Shown: positions 1-10,959 of the stretch, one piece after another
How the letters are laid out: each line of letters opens with the position of its first letter
Numbering within the stretch: position 1 is the first letter of the stretch
Origin: Allobosea sp. TND4EK4
GTDB taxonomy: Bacteria > Pseudomonadota > Alphaproteobacteria > Rhizobiales > Beijerinckiaceae
Length of the DNA stretch: 64,000 nt
Assembly: GCF_900156025.1 (NCBI RefSeq)
Contig: NZ_FTMO01000005.1
Coordinates: 62,001-126,000, forward strand
Direction of reading: 5' to 3'
The notes under the pieces: generated by a model
What the model saw: only the letters and a program-made list of their open reading frames with translations
Databases searched by the model: none
Told to the model about the DNA's origin: nothing
Translations under genes and position numbers: made by a program

Positions 1-1
1 C

Positions 2-796
2 AGCCTGCCCCGCGCCGCCACCTCCGGCCGCGCCATGGTCGCGGAAGCTGCCGAGCGGGAAGCTCCCGAGGAACGCCTGAAGCCGGTCGAGCGGCCGCGC
101 ATCGCCGCCGCCGAGCCTGCGCCGATCCCGGTTCCGCGCCCGGAGGCCGTCGCCGCGGCTCCGCAGCCGATCCCGGCCGCCGCCCGCGCCTATGCGCCGA
201 TGCCGACGCAGACCCCGATGGCTCCGCCGCGCCCGGTGGCCGCCGCCGGCCAGCCGCTGCAGCTCTCCGGCATGCGTCCGGTCACCGCCACCACGACGCC
301 GTCGGCCATGCGCTGGTCGATCGGCGCCCAGCCGGCCGACGCCAAGGTCCTGCGCCCGCCGGCGAATGTCGACACCACCTCCTCGATCGCCAAGGTTGCC
401 GAGCCCGCGCCGCAGCCCGTGCAGGTCGCCGAGGCCAAGGCCGTGCCCGAGAAAGCCGACACCACCGCCAGCATCGCCCGCAAGAGCGAGGCTGCGGCCA
501 AGTCCGCCGCGGCCGAGCCCGCCGCGGTCTCGCATCAGGCAGCCGTCGTCGCCTCGGGGAAGTGGGTGATCCAGCTCGGCGCAACCGACGACGAGGCCAA
601 GGCCAGGGAAATCCTGGCCCGCGCCAAGGCGGCTGCTCCGCTCGGCGGCGTCGCCGGGTTCACGGAGAAGGTCGCCAAGGGTGGTTCCACCCTGTTTCGC
701 GCCCGCTTTGCCGGCTTCGACGACTCGAAGGAAGCCCAGAGCGCCTGCGCCAAGTTGAAGCGGGGCGGCTTCTCCTGCTTCGCCACCAAGAGCTGA
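2..796 (+). CDS. SPOR-domain protein, C-terminal part (likely D-alanyl-D-alanine carboxypeptidase)
   Basis: Partial gene: the frame is open to the left edge, so the start lies outside the window; the ATG at 35 is probably internal. About the first 180 visible residues form a linker very rich in Ala, Pro and Glu with no fold signal. The last ~75 residues, from GKWVIQLGA to GGFSCFATKS, read as a SPOR domain, the fold that binds denuded septal peptidoglycan and recruits periplasmic proteins to the division site. In Rhizobiales this tail is commonly attached to a penicillin-binding DD-carboxypeptidase, which is my inference here because no SxxK, SxN or KTG motif is inside the window. It is convergent with the J-protein gene that follows. 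Confidence 0.65.
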   Translation, partial: SLPRAATSGRAMVAEAAEREAPEERLKPVERPRIAAAEPAPIPVPRPEAVAAAPQPIPAAARAYAPMPTQTPMAPPRPVAAAGQPLQLSGMRPVTATTTPSAMRWSIGAQPADAKVLRPPANVDTTSSIAKVAEPAPQPVQVAEAKAVPEKADTTASIARKSEAAAKSAAAEPAAVSHQAAVVASGKWVIQLGATDDEAKAREILARAKAAAPLGGVAGFTEKVAKGGSTLFRARFAGFDDSKEAQSACAKLKRGGFSCFATKS

Positions 797-856
797 CGCG
801 AACGGATCAGGAGAGGAGTCCACGCCATGTCGCAGACGTACTCCGGCCACCCCGCG

Positions 857-1555
857 CTATCGCCGCTTCAGCAGGACGTCCTTGGCCTCGTTGACGCGAG
901 CGGCAAGGCCACTCGTTCCCCCCGTATCCGGGTGGATGCGCTTCATCAGGGACCGATGGGCCTCGCGGATCGCCTCCTCGCCCGCCCCCGGCTGAAGCCC
1001 CAGGATCTCGTGGGCCTCCTTTTGCGACATCGCGCCCGGGCGCGCCGCGCGGCCCTGCCCCGCGTCGCCGTGACGCTCAGCGTCTTCACCCCAGCCGGGC
1101 GGCCGGCGGTGGAGATATGCCTGTAGCAGCCGCGCGCCTTCGGGGTCCTGCGCCAGCAACTCCCGCATCAGCGCTGTCATCTCGGCGGCGCCGAGCCCGT
1201 CGAGATCACGCCCGGCAAAGGCGCCTTTCTTGACCCGGCCGCCCTGCGCACTGCCATCCGGCGCCAGATCGACCACGAGCAAGGCCGATTCCGCTACGGA
1301 CGGCGCGCCGCCCCAGGGAAAGCGAATGCCGCCCGGCCCGGTGGCGCTCCAGCCGAGCAGCCAGGCGCCGACGCCGCCCAGCACCATCGCCATATCCATC
1401 CGCCCCCTTAGCATCAGCAGCCCGGCGGCCCCCAAAGCGGCGAAGCCGCCGCCGGTCTTGGCCACCTTGGCGAGCTTTTTCGGGTCGCTCCCGGCGAAGA
1501 ACTTGAGCACCCACCAGATCAGGATGAGGGTGGCCACGCCATAAAGCAGACCCAT
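857..1555 (-). CDS. Membrane-anchored J-domain protein (Pam18/Tim14-like)
   Basis: A 232-residue protein. The N-terminus holds a hydrophobic segment (about residues 2-18, LLYGVATLILIWWVLKFF) and a second Gly/Ala-rich hydrophobic stretch at about 30-66. The last 60 residues form a J domain with the HPD motif at 208-210, needed to stimulate the ATPase of DnaK-type chaperones. An N-terminal membrane anchor with a C-terminal J domain is the layout of mitochondrial Pam18/Tim14 and its alphaproteobacterial relatives. The frame stays open upstream to 1765, but the ATG at 1555 begins right at the membrane segment and the extra upstream residues look non-coding. The client is unknown. Confidence 0.75.
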   Translation of the reverse strand: MGLLYGVATLILIWWVLKFFAGSDPKKLAKVAKTGGGFAALGAAGLLMLRGRMDMAMVLGGVGAWLLGWSATGPGGIRFPWGGAPSVAESALLVVDLAPDGSAQGGRVKKGAFAGRDLDGLGAAEMTALMRELLAQDPEGARLLQAYLHRRPPGWGEDAERHGDAGQGRAARPGAMSQKEAHEILGLQPGAGEEAIREAHRSLMKRIHPDTGGTSGLAARVNEAKDVLLKRR

Positions 1556-1774
1556 CAGCGGCACCCGGTCCCGTGCGGGCGAACCGACCGTCCGCACCGT
1601 CGCCCGGCTCCCTGTCCCATCGACCTGCCCATATCCGCCTGAATCGCTTTCATCGCCAAGATATTGGCCATCGGCAGCGCATTTGCTAGCCAGCGCCGCC
1701 CCGGGAGACCGGCATGACCGCCATCGCGATCCCGGCACCGTCGCGGCCCTGCGCATGGCGATCACCGGCCGGCG

Positions 1775-2212
1775 CTACAGCAGCCCAAGCCCCGCCAGTT
1801 CGCGCCGCAGCGCCTCCGGCATCTCGCCGAAATCGCTATCCTCGCCGGACAGGTCGCGCGGCGCCTCCTGGTCCAGCAGGTAGCGCCAGCCCTGGAACGG
1901 GCGGAACGGACGCGGCGCCACCGGCACGACCACCGGTTCGAGCACCAGATGGCAGCGGCCGATACCGTCGGCATCCTTGAACGGGCGGATATCCGTCAAA
2001 CGCTGCCGGGCGGCGATCTGCCCCTTGATCACCCAGTAGAGCGAGCCGCCGGCGAGGATCTCCTCGACTTTCTTTGGCACCATCCGCGTCGTGTGGAACT
2101 GCTCGAGCGGCTCGCCGCAGGCGCGGCGGAGCGCCATCCGTTCATCGATCCAGCCTTCGAGATCGCCGATCGATTCGGCGCCGACGCAAAGCTTGAGAAG
2201 ATGAAGCGGCAT
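1775..2212 (-). CDS. DUF1489 family protein
   Basis: A 145-residue protein with the family opening MPLHLLKLCVGAESI and the aromatic-rich centre (GSLYWVIKGQIAARQRL) of DUF1489, a family of unknown function almost confined to Alphaproteobacteria. It has no signal peptide or membrane segment and is presumably cytoplasmic. It lies 219 bases upstream of the J-protein gene on the same strand and is divergent from the SDR gene at 2415; the 202 bases between the divergent genes must hold both promoters. The length is normal for the family. No reaction can be assigned. Confidence 0.8.
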   Translation of the reverse strand: MPLHLLKLCVGAESIGDLEGWIDERMALRRACGEPLEQFHTTRMVPKKVEEILAGGSLYWVIKGQIAARQRLTDIRPFKDADGIGRCHLVLEPVVVPVAPRPFRPFQGWRYLLDQEAPRDLSGEDSDFGEMPEALRRELAGLGLL

Positions 2213-2414
2213 GATCGCGGCAAACTAGCGCCGCCGCGCGCGGCAGGCCAGCCTGACAGGCCCTTCTCCACAAGCACAGCGTCGACAGCAGCCGATGCGG
2301 GGGTGCCCGGCATCCTTGCCGGTGCGAAACGGTTTCGTCGCCGCGGGCATCGCCGCTAGCATGGTCGCATGCGAGCGGCGCCCGGCGCCGACACCATCTG
2401 ACGGATAACCGATC

Positions 2415-3182
2415 ATGCGCGGACTAGCAGGCAAGGCCATTCTGGTGACGGGCTCCTCCAGCGGCATCGGCCTTGCCATGGCCGAGCGGCTGGTCGCCGA
2501 AGGCGCCCGTGTCCTGGTTCATGGCCGCGATCAGTCCGAGATCGACAGTGTGGTCGCCCGGCTCGGCCCCTCCAGCAGCGGCTTCGCCGCCGATCTCGCC
2601 GAGTCGGAGACCGCGCAGGAGCTCGTGGACGCCACCATCGCCGCCTTTGGCCGCATCGATGGCCTCGTCAACAATGCCGGCATCTATCCGCGCGGCGTGC
2701 TGGGGGAGACGACGGCATCCTTCTTCGACCATGTCTTCGCCATCAACACCCGCGCCCCGCTGCTCTGCGCGGAGGCTGCGATCAGCGCTTTCCGCGCCCA
2801 AGGCTCGGGCGGCGCCATCGTCACCGTCGGCTCGATCAACGCCTGGTGCGGCCTCTCGACGCTGACGGTCTATTCGATGTCGAAGGGCGCGCTGATGACG
2901 ATGACGCGCAACATCGCGGATGCGGTCGGGACCGAACACATCCGCGCCAACCAGCTCAATGTCGGCTGGACCTGGACCGCCAACGAGGACGCGACCCAGC
3001 AGAAGGAGGGCAAGCCGCCCGGCTGGGAAAAGAACGTGCCCAAGCGCAATGCGCCGACCGGCCGCATCATGCAGCCGGAGGAAATCGCCGCGCACACCGC
3101 CTTCTGGCTCTCGGACGACAGCGCCCCCGTCTCGGGTCAGATCTATGAGGTCGAACAGTTCCCGGTGATCGGGCGCGGCTGA
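2415..3182 (+). CDS. SDR family NAD(P)-dependent oxidoreductase
   Basis: A 255-residue classical short-chain dehydrogenase. The Rossmann cofactor motif TGSSSGIG is at 12-19, NNAG at 86-89, and the active site is Ser140, Tyr153 and Lys157 (YSMSK). An Arg-containing stretch VHGRD follows beta-2, which would allow NADP binding. The loop after the catalytic helix is unusual, carrying an aromatic-rich GWTWTANED segment where substrate specificity is normally set. The substrate cannot be deduced. It is a single gene between divergent DUF1489 and a small secreted protein; there is no strong Shine-Dalgarno before the ATG, but the N-terminus fits the family without extension. Confidence 0.85.
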   Translation: MRGLAGKAILVTGSSSGIGLAMAERLVAEGARVLVHGRDQSEIDSVVARLGPSSSGFAADLAESETAQELVDATIAAFGRIDGLVNNAGIYPRGVLGETTASFFDHVFAINTRAPLLCAEAAISAFRAQGSGGAIVTVGSINAWCGLSTLTVYSMSKGALMTMTRNIADAVGTEHIRANQLNVGWTWTANEDATQQKEGKPPGWEKNVPKRNAPTGRIMQPEEIAAHTAFWLSDDSAPVSGQIYEVEQFPVIGRG

Positions 3183-3196
3183 CGCCGGCGGTGACA

Positions 3197-3224
3197 TTGA
3201 CGCATCCCGGCGAAAGGCTACGGT
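3197..3224 (+). promoter_or_regulatory. Candidate sigma70 promoter for the small secreted protein
   Basis: TTGACG at 3197-3202 and TACGGT at 3219-3224 are separated by 16 bases. The -35 box is near-consensus and the -10 box weak. The gene at 3258 has a purine-rich ribosome site (GGAAGGA, 3242-3248), so a short leader of about 27 bases would result. Confidence 0.35.
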
Positions 3225-3257
3225 CGAGACCATGTCGTAAGGGAAGGACTGTCTCAG

Positions 3258-3578
3258 ATGCACCATTTGATTGTACTCGTTGCCGCAGGCGTCCTGTGCA
3301 CCAGCCCCGCACTCGCCAGCGACAAGCCTGTTGCCAAGTCGGAGCTTCAAAAGCTGGTCTCTGGGAATACGATGAGGGTCGGCAGTTCATCAGCGTCTTA
3401 TGGCGCAGATGGCAAATACTCGTTCAATGGCGGAAGCCTCGGCAGATACCGGGTTGATACCGGCCGCATCTGTGTCGATTTTGATTCCGGACAGGCCCGT
3501 TGCGACAAAATCGTCAAGGACGCCGGGAATTATTATCTGATCAACGCACAGGGCCAGCGCTACCAGTTCAGGCCTTGA
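3258..3578 (+). CDS. Small secreted hypothetical protein
   Basis: A 106-residue protein with a clear Sec signal peptide: a short basic/polar start, the hydrophobic run LIVLVAAGVLCTSPALA, and a likely cleavage after ALAS about residue 21. The mature part of about 85 residues is rich in Gly, Ser, Tyr and Asp, with two Cys (ICVDF and ARCDK) that could form a disulfide in the periplasm, and ends QRYQFRP. I do not recognise the family; the repeated pattern of short beta-type segments (GKYSFNGGSLGRYRV) suggests a small beta barrel or sheet protein. The base composition is visibly less GC-rich than its neighbours, which may mean later acquisition. Confidence 0.65.
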   Translation: MHHLIVLVAAGVLCTSPALASDKPVAKSELQKLVSGNTMRVGSSSASYGADGKYSFNGGSLGRYRVDTGRICVDFDSGQARCDKIVKDAGNYYLINAQGQRYQFRP

Positions 3579-3593
3579 TCCCGGCTTCGCGCT

Positions 3594-5591
<1,998 letters not shown>

Positions 5592-5674
5592 CCTTGGAAG
5601 CGTGACTTTCGGTTATAGCCCGGCCGCCGCGCCTGTCTGCGCGGCGTTGCGCACATCCGGCTGGGAAGCCGCCC

Positions 5675-6436
5675 TCAGCCTCGCCCGACGAAGGGCGCCT
5701 TGGTCGCCATCACCGTGACGAAGAGCACATTCGCCTCCGGCGGCAGCGACGCCATGTGGAGCACCGTGGAGGCAACGTTCTCCACATCCATCACCGCCTC
5801 GACCTTGGTCGAACCGTCCGCCTGCGGCACGCCGGTGGTCATCTTGCGTGCCATTTCGGTCAGCGCGTTGCCGATATCGACCTGGCCGACCGCGATGTCG
5901 TATTTGCGCCCGTCGAGCGAGGCCGTCTTGGTCAGGCCGGTGATGGCGTGCTTGGTGGCGGTATAGGCGACGGAATTCGGCCGCGGCGCATGGGCCGAGA
6001 TCGAGCCGTTGTTGATGATACGGCCGCCCTGCGGGCTCTGCTCCTTCATCGCCTGGAAGGCGGCCTGCGTGCACAGGAAGGGGCCGGTCAGGTTGGTGTC
6101 GACCACCTTCTGCCAATCCTCCAGCGAGAGGTCCTCCAGCAGAACTCCGCCCGGCGCGTTGACGCCGGCATTGTTGAACAGAACGTCCACCCGGCCGAAG
6201 GCCTCCTTCGTTCGCGCGAAGAGATTGGCGACCGAGGCCTTGTCGGTGACATCGGTCGGGACCGCCAGCGCCTGGCCGGACTGCGCGCCGGAGAGCGCGA
6301 TGGTCTCCTCCAGCGCATCGGGCCGGCGGCCGGCCAGGACGACGCGATAGCCGTCCTTCAGAAAGGCGATCGCGACGGCGCGTCCCACGCCCGAACCGGC
6401 GCCGGTGATGATCGCGACCTTGTTGTGTCCGGACAT
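5675..6436 (-). CDS. SDR family oxidoreductase between the MCC subunit genes
   Basis: A 253-residue short-chain dehydrogenase with TGAGSGVG at 11-18, NNAG at 88-91, the active-site Ser145, and Tyr158/Lys162 in YTATK. LAGRRPD after beta-2 suggests NADP preference. It lies in the same direction between mccB (128 bases upstream) and mccA (83 bases downstream), so the three are probably co-transcribed. That suggests, without proving, a role next to leucine or isoprenoid acid catabolism, for example on a hydroxyacyl or branched-chain intermediate. It is not a close copy of the SDR at 2415; only the family motifs are shared. Confidence 0.85.
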   Translation of the reverse strand: MSGHNKVAIITGAGSGVGRAVAIAFLKDGYRVVLAGRRPDALEETIALSGAQSGQALAVPTDVTDKASVANLFARTKEAFGRVDVLFNNAGVNAPGGVLLEDLSLEDWQKVVDTNLTGPFLCTQAAFQAMKEQSPQGGRIINNGSISAHAPRPNSVAYTATKHAITGLTKTASLDGRKYDIAVGQVDIGNALTEMARKMTTGVPQADGSTKVEAVMDVENVASTVLHMASLPPEANVLFVTVMATKAPFVGRG

Positions 6437-6564
6437 GCGTTTCCTCGGTGTTTTGTTGGATTTAATCGTTTCAGGCCGAAATTCCCGGCTGGCTCAGCAT
6501 AGCAGGCGGCCGACACAAGGGAAGCGCGCGCCATGCATCGGTCAGGCACGGCACTGCCTGCCGC

Positions 6565-8172
6565 CTACATCCGGAACACGCCGAATTTCGTCTCGGGAAT
6601 CGGCGCATTCAGGGTCGCGGAAAAGGCGAGCGCCAGAACGCGGCGCGTCTCGGAGGGCAGGATGATGCCGTCGTCCCAGAGCCGCGCCGTGGCGAAATAG
6701 GGCGAGCCTTCCGCCTCGATCTTGTCGCGGATCGGCTTCTTGAAGGCCTCCTCCTCCTCCGCGCTCCAGGGCTTGCCCTCGGCCTCGATATTGTCGCGGC
6801 GCACGGTGGCGAGCACGCTCGCCGCCTGCTCGTGCCCCATCACCGAGACCCGCGAGTTCGGCCAGGAGAACAGGAAGCGCGGCGAATAGGCCCGTCCGCA
6901 CATGCCGTAATTGCCGGCGCCGAACGACCCGCCGACCAGCACGGTGATCTTGGGCACCCGCGCCGAGGCCACCGCCGTGACGAGCTTGGCGCCATCCCGG
7001 GCGATCCCCCGCGTCTCCACGTCGCGCCCGACCATGAAGCCGGTGATGTTCTGCAGGAACAGGAGCGGGATGCGCCGCTGGCAGCAGAGCTCGATGAAAT
7101 GCGCGCCCTTCAGGGCGCTCTCCGAGAACAGGATGCCGTTATTGCCGATGATGCCGACCGGGATGCCGTGGATGCGGGCGAAGCCCGTGACCAGCGTCGT
7201 GGCGTAGAGCTTCTTGAACTCGTCGAATTCCGAGCCGTCGACGAGCCGCGCGATCACCTCGCGGATGTCGTACTGCTTCTTGAGGTCGGTCGGCACCACC
7301 GCCTCGAGCTCGGCCGGATCGTAGAGCGGCTCCACCGCCTCGGCGATGTCGATATCCGGCCGCTTCACGCTGTTGAGATTGCCCGCGATGCGCCGCGCGA
7401 TGGCGAGGGCATGGGTGTCGTCGCCGGCATAGTGGTCGGCGACGCCGGAGAGCCGCGCATGGACATCGGCGCCGCCGAGGTCCTCGGCCGAGACAACCTC
7501 GCCGGTCGCCGCCTTCACCAGCGGCGGGCCGCCGAGAAAGATCGTGCCCTGCTTCCTGACGATGATCGTCTCGTCCGACATTGCCGGCATGTAAGCGCCG
7601 CCGGCAGTGCAGGAGCCCATGACCACGGCGATCTGCGGAATGCCCTCCGCGGACAGCGTCGCCTGATTGTAGAAGATGCGTCCGAAATGCTCGCGATCGG
7701 GGAAGACCTCGGTCTGGTGCGGCAGGTTCGCTCCGCCCGAGTCGACCAGATAGAGGCAGGGCAGCCGGTTCTCGCGCGCGATCTCCTGCGCCCGCAGATG
7801 CTTCTTCACCGTCATCGGGTAGTAGGTGCCGCCCTTGATCGTCGCGTCGTTGCAGACGATCATGCATTCGCGGCCCGCGACCCGGCCGATGCCGGCGATC
7901 ATGCCGGCGCCGTGGACATCGCCCTCATACATCCCGTAGGCGGCGAGAGAGCCGATCTCGAGGAAGGGCGAACCCGGATCGGTCAGCCGCAGCACGCGCT
8001 CGCGGGGCAGGAGCTTGCCGCGCGCCGTGTGGCGCTCGCGCGAGCGGGCGTTGCCGCCAAGGGCCGCTGCCGCACGGCGCTCTTTCAGTTCATCCCGCAA
8101 CCCGGCCCAGGCGTCGGCATTGGCGCGCGTCTCGGCGGAGTTGAGATCGACCTTGCTCTCGATGATCGGCAC
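6565..8172 (-). CDS. mccB: Methylcrotonyl-CoA carboxylase, carboxyltransferase beta subunit
   Basis: A 535-residue acyl-CoA carboxyltransferase, exactly the usual length for MCC beta. It has the N-terminal crotonase-like half ([14 protein letters not shown], then [19 protein letters not shown] and [15 protein letters not shown], both typical of MCC rather than PCC) and the C-terminal half with the oxyanion-hole segments [14 protein letters not shown] and [15 protein letters not shown]. It transfers CO2 from biotin on the alpha subunit to 3-methylcrotonyl-CoA. The start is GTG at 8172, with AAGGGAG 8-9 bases upstream. It lies 115 bases downstream of lipB and starts the mccB-SDR-mccA group. Confidence 0.93.
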   Translation of the reverse strand: MPIIESKVDLNSAETRANADAWAGLRDELKERRAAAALGGNARSRERHTARGKLLPRERVLRLTDPGSPFLEIGSLAAYGMYEGDVHGAGMIAGIGRVAGRECMIVCNDATIKGGTYYPMTVKKHLRAQEIARENRLPCLYLVDSGGANLPHQTEVFPDREHFGRIFYNQATLSAEGIPQIAVVMGSCTAGGAYMPAMSDETIIVRKQGTIFLGGPPLVKAATGEVVSAEDLGGADVHARLSGVADHYAGDDTHALAIARRIAGNLNSVKRPDIDIAEAVEPLYDPAELEAVVPTDLKKQYDIREVIARLVDGSEFDEFKKLYATTLVTGFARIHGIPVGIIGNNGILFSESALKGAHFIELCCQRRIPLLFLQNITGFMVGRDVETRGIARDGAKLVTAVASARVPKITVLVGGSFGAGNYGMCGRAYSPRFLFSWPNSRVSVMGHEQAASVLATVRRDNIEAEGKPWSAEEEEAFKKPIRDKIEAEGSPYFATARLWDDGIILPSETRRVLALAFSATLNAPIPETKFGVFRM

Positions 8173-8287
8173 CGGCGCACTCCCTTGGGCTTCTTTGGAC
8201 CAAGGTTATGGCCCGGCCTCGGCGAAAGGCCAACCGGCGCGGACGCCATGACGCGACCGCGCAATTGCGCGCAGGATGGGCGCGGGG

Positions 8288-8992
8288 TCAGGCCGAAACG
8301 GTCGGGCCGAAGACGCGCTCGAAACTCTCCCGGAGCATCGAATCGACCTCCGGCATCGTCACCGGCAATCCGAGGTCGACGAGCGAGGTCACCCCATGAC
8401 GGCTGACGCCGCAGGGCACGATGCCATCGAAATGCGTCAGGTCCGGATCCACGTTGAGCGAGATGCCGTGAAACGACACCCAGCGCCGGACACGGATGCC
8501 GATGGCTGCGATCTTGTCCTCGACCTCGGCGCCCTTCTCCGGCCGGCGCACCCAGACGCCGACGCGGTCCTCGCGTCGTTCGCCCCGGATGTTGGCCTCG
8601 TCGAGCGTGCCGATCAGCCAGCTTTCCAGCGCGGCGACGAAGCGGCGCAGATCGGGCTGCCGGCGCTTCAGGTCGAGCATGACATAGGCCACGCGCTGGC
8701 CGGGTCCGTGATAGGTGAACTGCCCGCCCCGACCGGAACGATGCACCGGAAATCGCTCGGGCGCGATCAGGTCCTCGTCCTTCGCGGATGTCCCGGCGGT
8801 GTAGAGCGGCGGGTGCTCGACCAGCCAGATCCGCTCCCGCGCCTGCCCGTCGGCGATCAGGGCCGCGCGCGCCTCCATCTCGGCGACCGCCGCGTCATAG
8901 CCGGTCAGCCCGTCGCTCACGACCCACTCGACCGGCTCGGAGCCGGGCTCCGGCAGGAAGGTGACCGCAAGGTCCTCGCGCAAATTCACCAT
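8288..8992 (-). CDS. lipB: Lipoyl(octanoyl) transferase LipB
   Basis: A 234-residue octanoyl-ACP:protein octanoyltransferase. It moves the octanoyl group from acyl carrier protein to the lipoyl domains of 2-oxoacid dehydrogenases and the glycine cleavage H protein, before LipA inserts sulfur. The signature [12 protein letters not shown] is at 88-99, the catalytic lysine is Lys160 (EDKIAAIGI), and the acyl-thioester cysteine is Cys194 (IVPCGVS). All key residues are present. The ATG at 8992 has no strong Shine-Dalgarno. It is divergent from the FliN-like gene, with 137 bases between them for both promoters. Confidence 0.95.
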   Translation of the reverse strand: MVNLREDLAVTFLPEPGSEPVEWVVSDGLTGYDAAVAEMEARAALIADGQARERIWLVEHPPLYTAGTSAKDEDLIAPERFPVHRSGRGGQFTYHGPGQRVAYVMLDLKRRQPDLRRFVAALESWLIGTLDEANIRGERREDRVGVWVRRPEKGAEVEDKIAAIGIRVRRWVSFHGISLNVDPDLTHFDGIVPCGVSRHGVTSLVDLGLPVTMPEVDSMLRESFERVFGPTVSA

Positions 8993-9129
8993 GGCTTAAC
9001 CATGTTCCGTTCAAGCTCGTCTTGTCGGTTCGATGACCGGCCGATCCCTGCGATGCCTCTTGCGCCCAAATCCGGCGGACAGGCAAGTTTCGTTGGTCGA
9101 ATGTCGAAGTAGGGTCCCGGAGGCAGGGT

Positions 9130-9399
9130 TTGAAGGCCGATCTCGATCTCGTTCCCGTCGAGCTGACCGTCGTGCTGGGGCAGACGGAGATGCCGATCTA
9201 CAAGCTGCTGCGACTCGGCCGCGGCGCGATCATCGAGCTCAATGCGAGCGAGACCGACGAGGTCCAGATTCTCGCCAACAACCATCCCTTCGCCAAGGGA
9301 ATCGTCGTCGTCAGCGGCTCGAAGATCTCGGTCGAGATCACGCAGATGCTGAAGCGCCCCACCGTCTACACCATGCAGACGGTCGCCGAGGCCGCCTGA
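9130..9399 (+). CDS. Short FliN-like (FliM/FliN family) protein
   Basis: An 89-residue protein that is essentially one SpoA/FliN C-terminal domain: VPVELTVVLGQTEMPIYKLLRLGRGAIIEL is the family pattern (split here only by description), followed by VQILANNHPFAKGIVVVSG, where VxxLxxNxxxxxxGxVV is the conserved core. Flagellar FliN is part of the C-ring switch, and SpoA domains also occur in type III secretion. The start is TTG at 9130 with GGAGG at 9119-9123, six bases away. No other flagellar gene is in the window, so it is either a minor switch component encoded away from the main cluster or a repurposed SpoA domain. Confidence 0.8.
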   Translation: MKADLDLVPVELTVVLGQTEMPIYKLLRLGRGAIIELNASETDEVQILANNHPFAKGIVVVSGSKISVEITQMLKRPTVYTMQTVAEAA

Positions 9400-9462
9400 G
9401 CCCGTTTTTTCGCAGCTTTCGACGGAAAGCGAAGAAGCCGGCTCTTTTCCTCGCGCTTGCTC

Positions 9463-9491
9463 TTGTGGTCGCGGAATCGATTTGCTAGATC
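9463..9491 (+). promoter_or_regulatory. Candidate promoter of tRNA-Leu
   Basis: TTGTGG (9463-9468), a 17-base spacer and TAGATC (9486-9491) lie about 42 bases before the tRNA 5' end. The spacing is ideal and the boxes are moderate. It agrees with the terminator just after the tRNA, giving a monocistronic unit. Confidence 0.4.
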
Positions 9492-9533
9492 GACGCCGCT
9501 CCCGGTGGCTCTGCCCGCTGCCGGAACCGAGCT

Positions 9534-9618
9534 GCGGTCGTGGCGGAACTGGTAGACGCACTACCTTGAGGTGGTAGCGGGGAGACCCGTGGAGGTTCGA
9601 GTCCTCTCGACCGCACCA
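9534..9618 (+). tRNA. tRNA-Leu (anticodon GAG)
   Basis: Class II tRNA with an encoded CCA end. The acceptor stem GCGGTCG (9534-9540) pairs perfectly with CGACCGC (9608-9614), followed by discriminator A and CCA (9616-9618). The anticodon stem CTACC/GGTAG encloses a seven-base loop with anticodon GAG at 9568-9570, reading CTC and CTT leucine codons. A long variable arm (around CGGGGAGACCCG) and a T-arm containing GGTTCGAGTCC identify it as a leucine tRNA. CTC is used heavily in the high-GC genes around it. Confidence 0.97.
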
Positions 9619-9639
9619 AATTCGGACGACAAGTCCCTG

Positions 9640-9672
9640 AAACGGCGACCCTCGCGGGTCGCCGTTTTCGTT
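9640..9672 (+). terminator. Rho-independent terminator after tRNA-Leu
   Basis: A perfect 12-bp stem (9640-9651 with 9656-9667), loop TCGC, ends in TTTTCGTTT. It lies 22 bases past the tRNA CCA end. Confidence 0.85.
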
Positions 9673-9878
9673 TGCGCGCTGGCGCCCTGAAAAAGTCACG
9701 CAGCCCTGCCACTGGCGCCGTCACAGCCTGGACAAGATGCGGCTCAACGAGGCGCGGGGAGGCCGATTCGCAACCGCCCGACGCCAGGAGCCGAACGCAT
9801 CCGCGGCTCGTCAGAACTTTGGTAACGTAAATCGGCCATTTCATAGTCACGACGAACCCGAGACGATCGCCCCGCCCG

Positions 9879-10838
9879 ATGCTCCGCCTCCGCGCCCTGC
9901 CCTTCCTGGCCGCCGCCGCCTTCGCGATCATCGGAGGCTGCACCGCCATCGATCATCTCGGCGATGCGCGTCCCCATTCCGGCGTCGCGGAAGCGCACAG
10001 CTACCCGATCCACGGCATCGACATCTCGCGCTGGCAGGGGAACATCGACTGGGCTTCGGTCAAGGCTTCCGGCGTGCGCTTCGTCTACATGAAGGCGACC
10101 GAGGGCGGCGACCATGTCGACCCGTCCTTCCGGCGCAACTGGGAAGGGGCCCGCCAGGCCGGCATTGCGCGCGGTGCCTATCACTTCGTCTATTGGTGCC
10201 GCCCTGCCCATGAGCAGGCGATCTGGTTCAAGCAGCAGATCCCGAACGATCCCGACGCGCTGCCGCCGGTGCTCGACGTCGAATGGAACGGCCACTCGAA
10301 GACCTGTCCCCGGAAGGTCAGCCGCGAACTCGCGCTGGAGAAGATCCAGCTCATGCTCACCGAGCTGGAGCAGCTGACCGGCAAGAAGCCGGTGATCTAC
10401 ACCGACATCACCTTCCATCGGGAGGTCCTGGAAGGCCAGTTCAACGACTACCCCTACTGGATCCGCTCGACGGCGGCGAAGCCGGAGACGCGCTACAACA
10501 ACCGGACCTGGTCGTTCTGGCAGTTCACCACCACCGGGCGCGTACCGGGAATCCGGGGCGACGTCGATCGCAACGCCTTCTTCGGCACCGAAAGCCAGTT
10601 CCATGGCTGGCGCCGCGGCGAGTTCGACATTGCGACCCGCCGCTGGGAGCGCCGCCAGCAGGAACAGCCGACGCCCGCTCCCGCCATGCCGGCGGCCCCG
10701 GCTCCCTCGCCCTTCACGCCCCCGGCCTCCTCCCCGCCCGACAATCTCGAGGAGGTGCCGGTGGCCCGCATGCCGGGCAGCGCGCCGGCCGTCGCGTCGG
10801 CCTTCCAGCCGCTCGGCGACCCCGAGGTGACCGACTGA
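9879..10838 (+). CDS. GH25 lysozyme-like lipoprotein
   Basis: A 319-residue glycoside hydrolase family 25 (Chalaropsis-type N,O-diacetylmuramidase) protein. The N-terminus is a lipoprotein signal, AFAIIGGC, with the lipidated Cys21, so it should be anchored to a membrane facing the periplasm. The catalytic domain runs about 44-255, with Asp48 in HGIDISRWQG and the acidic pair Asp133/Glu135 in VLDVEW, the expected GH25 active site. A conserved Cys near WCRPAHEQ may pair with the Cys in KTCPRK. The last ~60 residues are a Pro/Ala-rich tail. It would cleave peptidoglycan between MurNAc and GlcNAc. It is the first of two tandem GH25 genes. Confidence 0.88.
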   Translation: MLRLRALPFLAAAAFAIIGGCTAIDHLGDARPHSGVAEAHSYPIHGIDISRWQGNIDWASVKASGVRFVYMKATEGGDHVDPSFRRNWEGARQAGIARGAYHFVYWCRPAHEQAIWFKQQIPNDPDALPPVLDVEWNGHSKTCPRKVSRELALEKIQLMLTELEQLTGKKPVIYTDITFHREVLEGQFNDYPYWIRSTAAKPETRYNNRTWSFWQFTTTGRVPGIRGDVDRNAFFGTESQFHGWRRGEFDIATRRWERRQQEQPTPAPAMPAAPAPSPFTPPASSPPDNLEEVPVARMPGSAPAVASAFQPLGDPEVTD

Positions 10839-10959
10839 CCATCGCGTGCATGGCCGCGCCGGTTAACCAAACCTGAAAAACATCGATCGAAGCCCGCGCG
10901 ACTCTAACGACCGCTTAACCGACATCTCCGCATCTGGACCTGTGATGCAGGAGAGCCAC

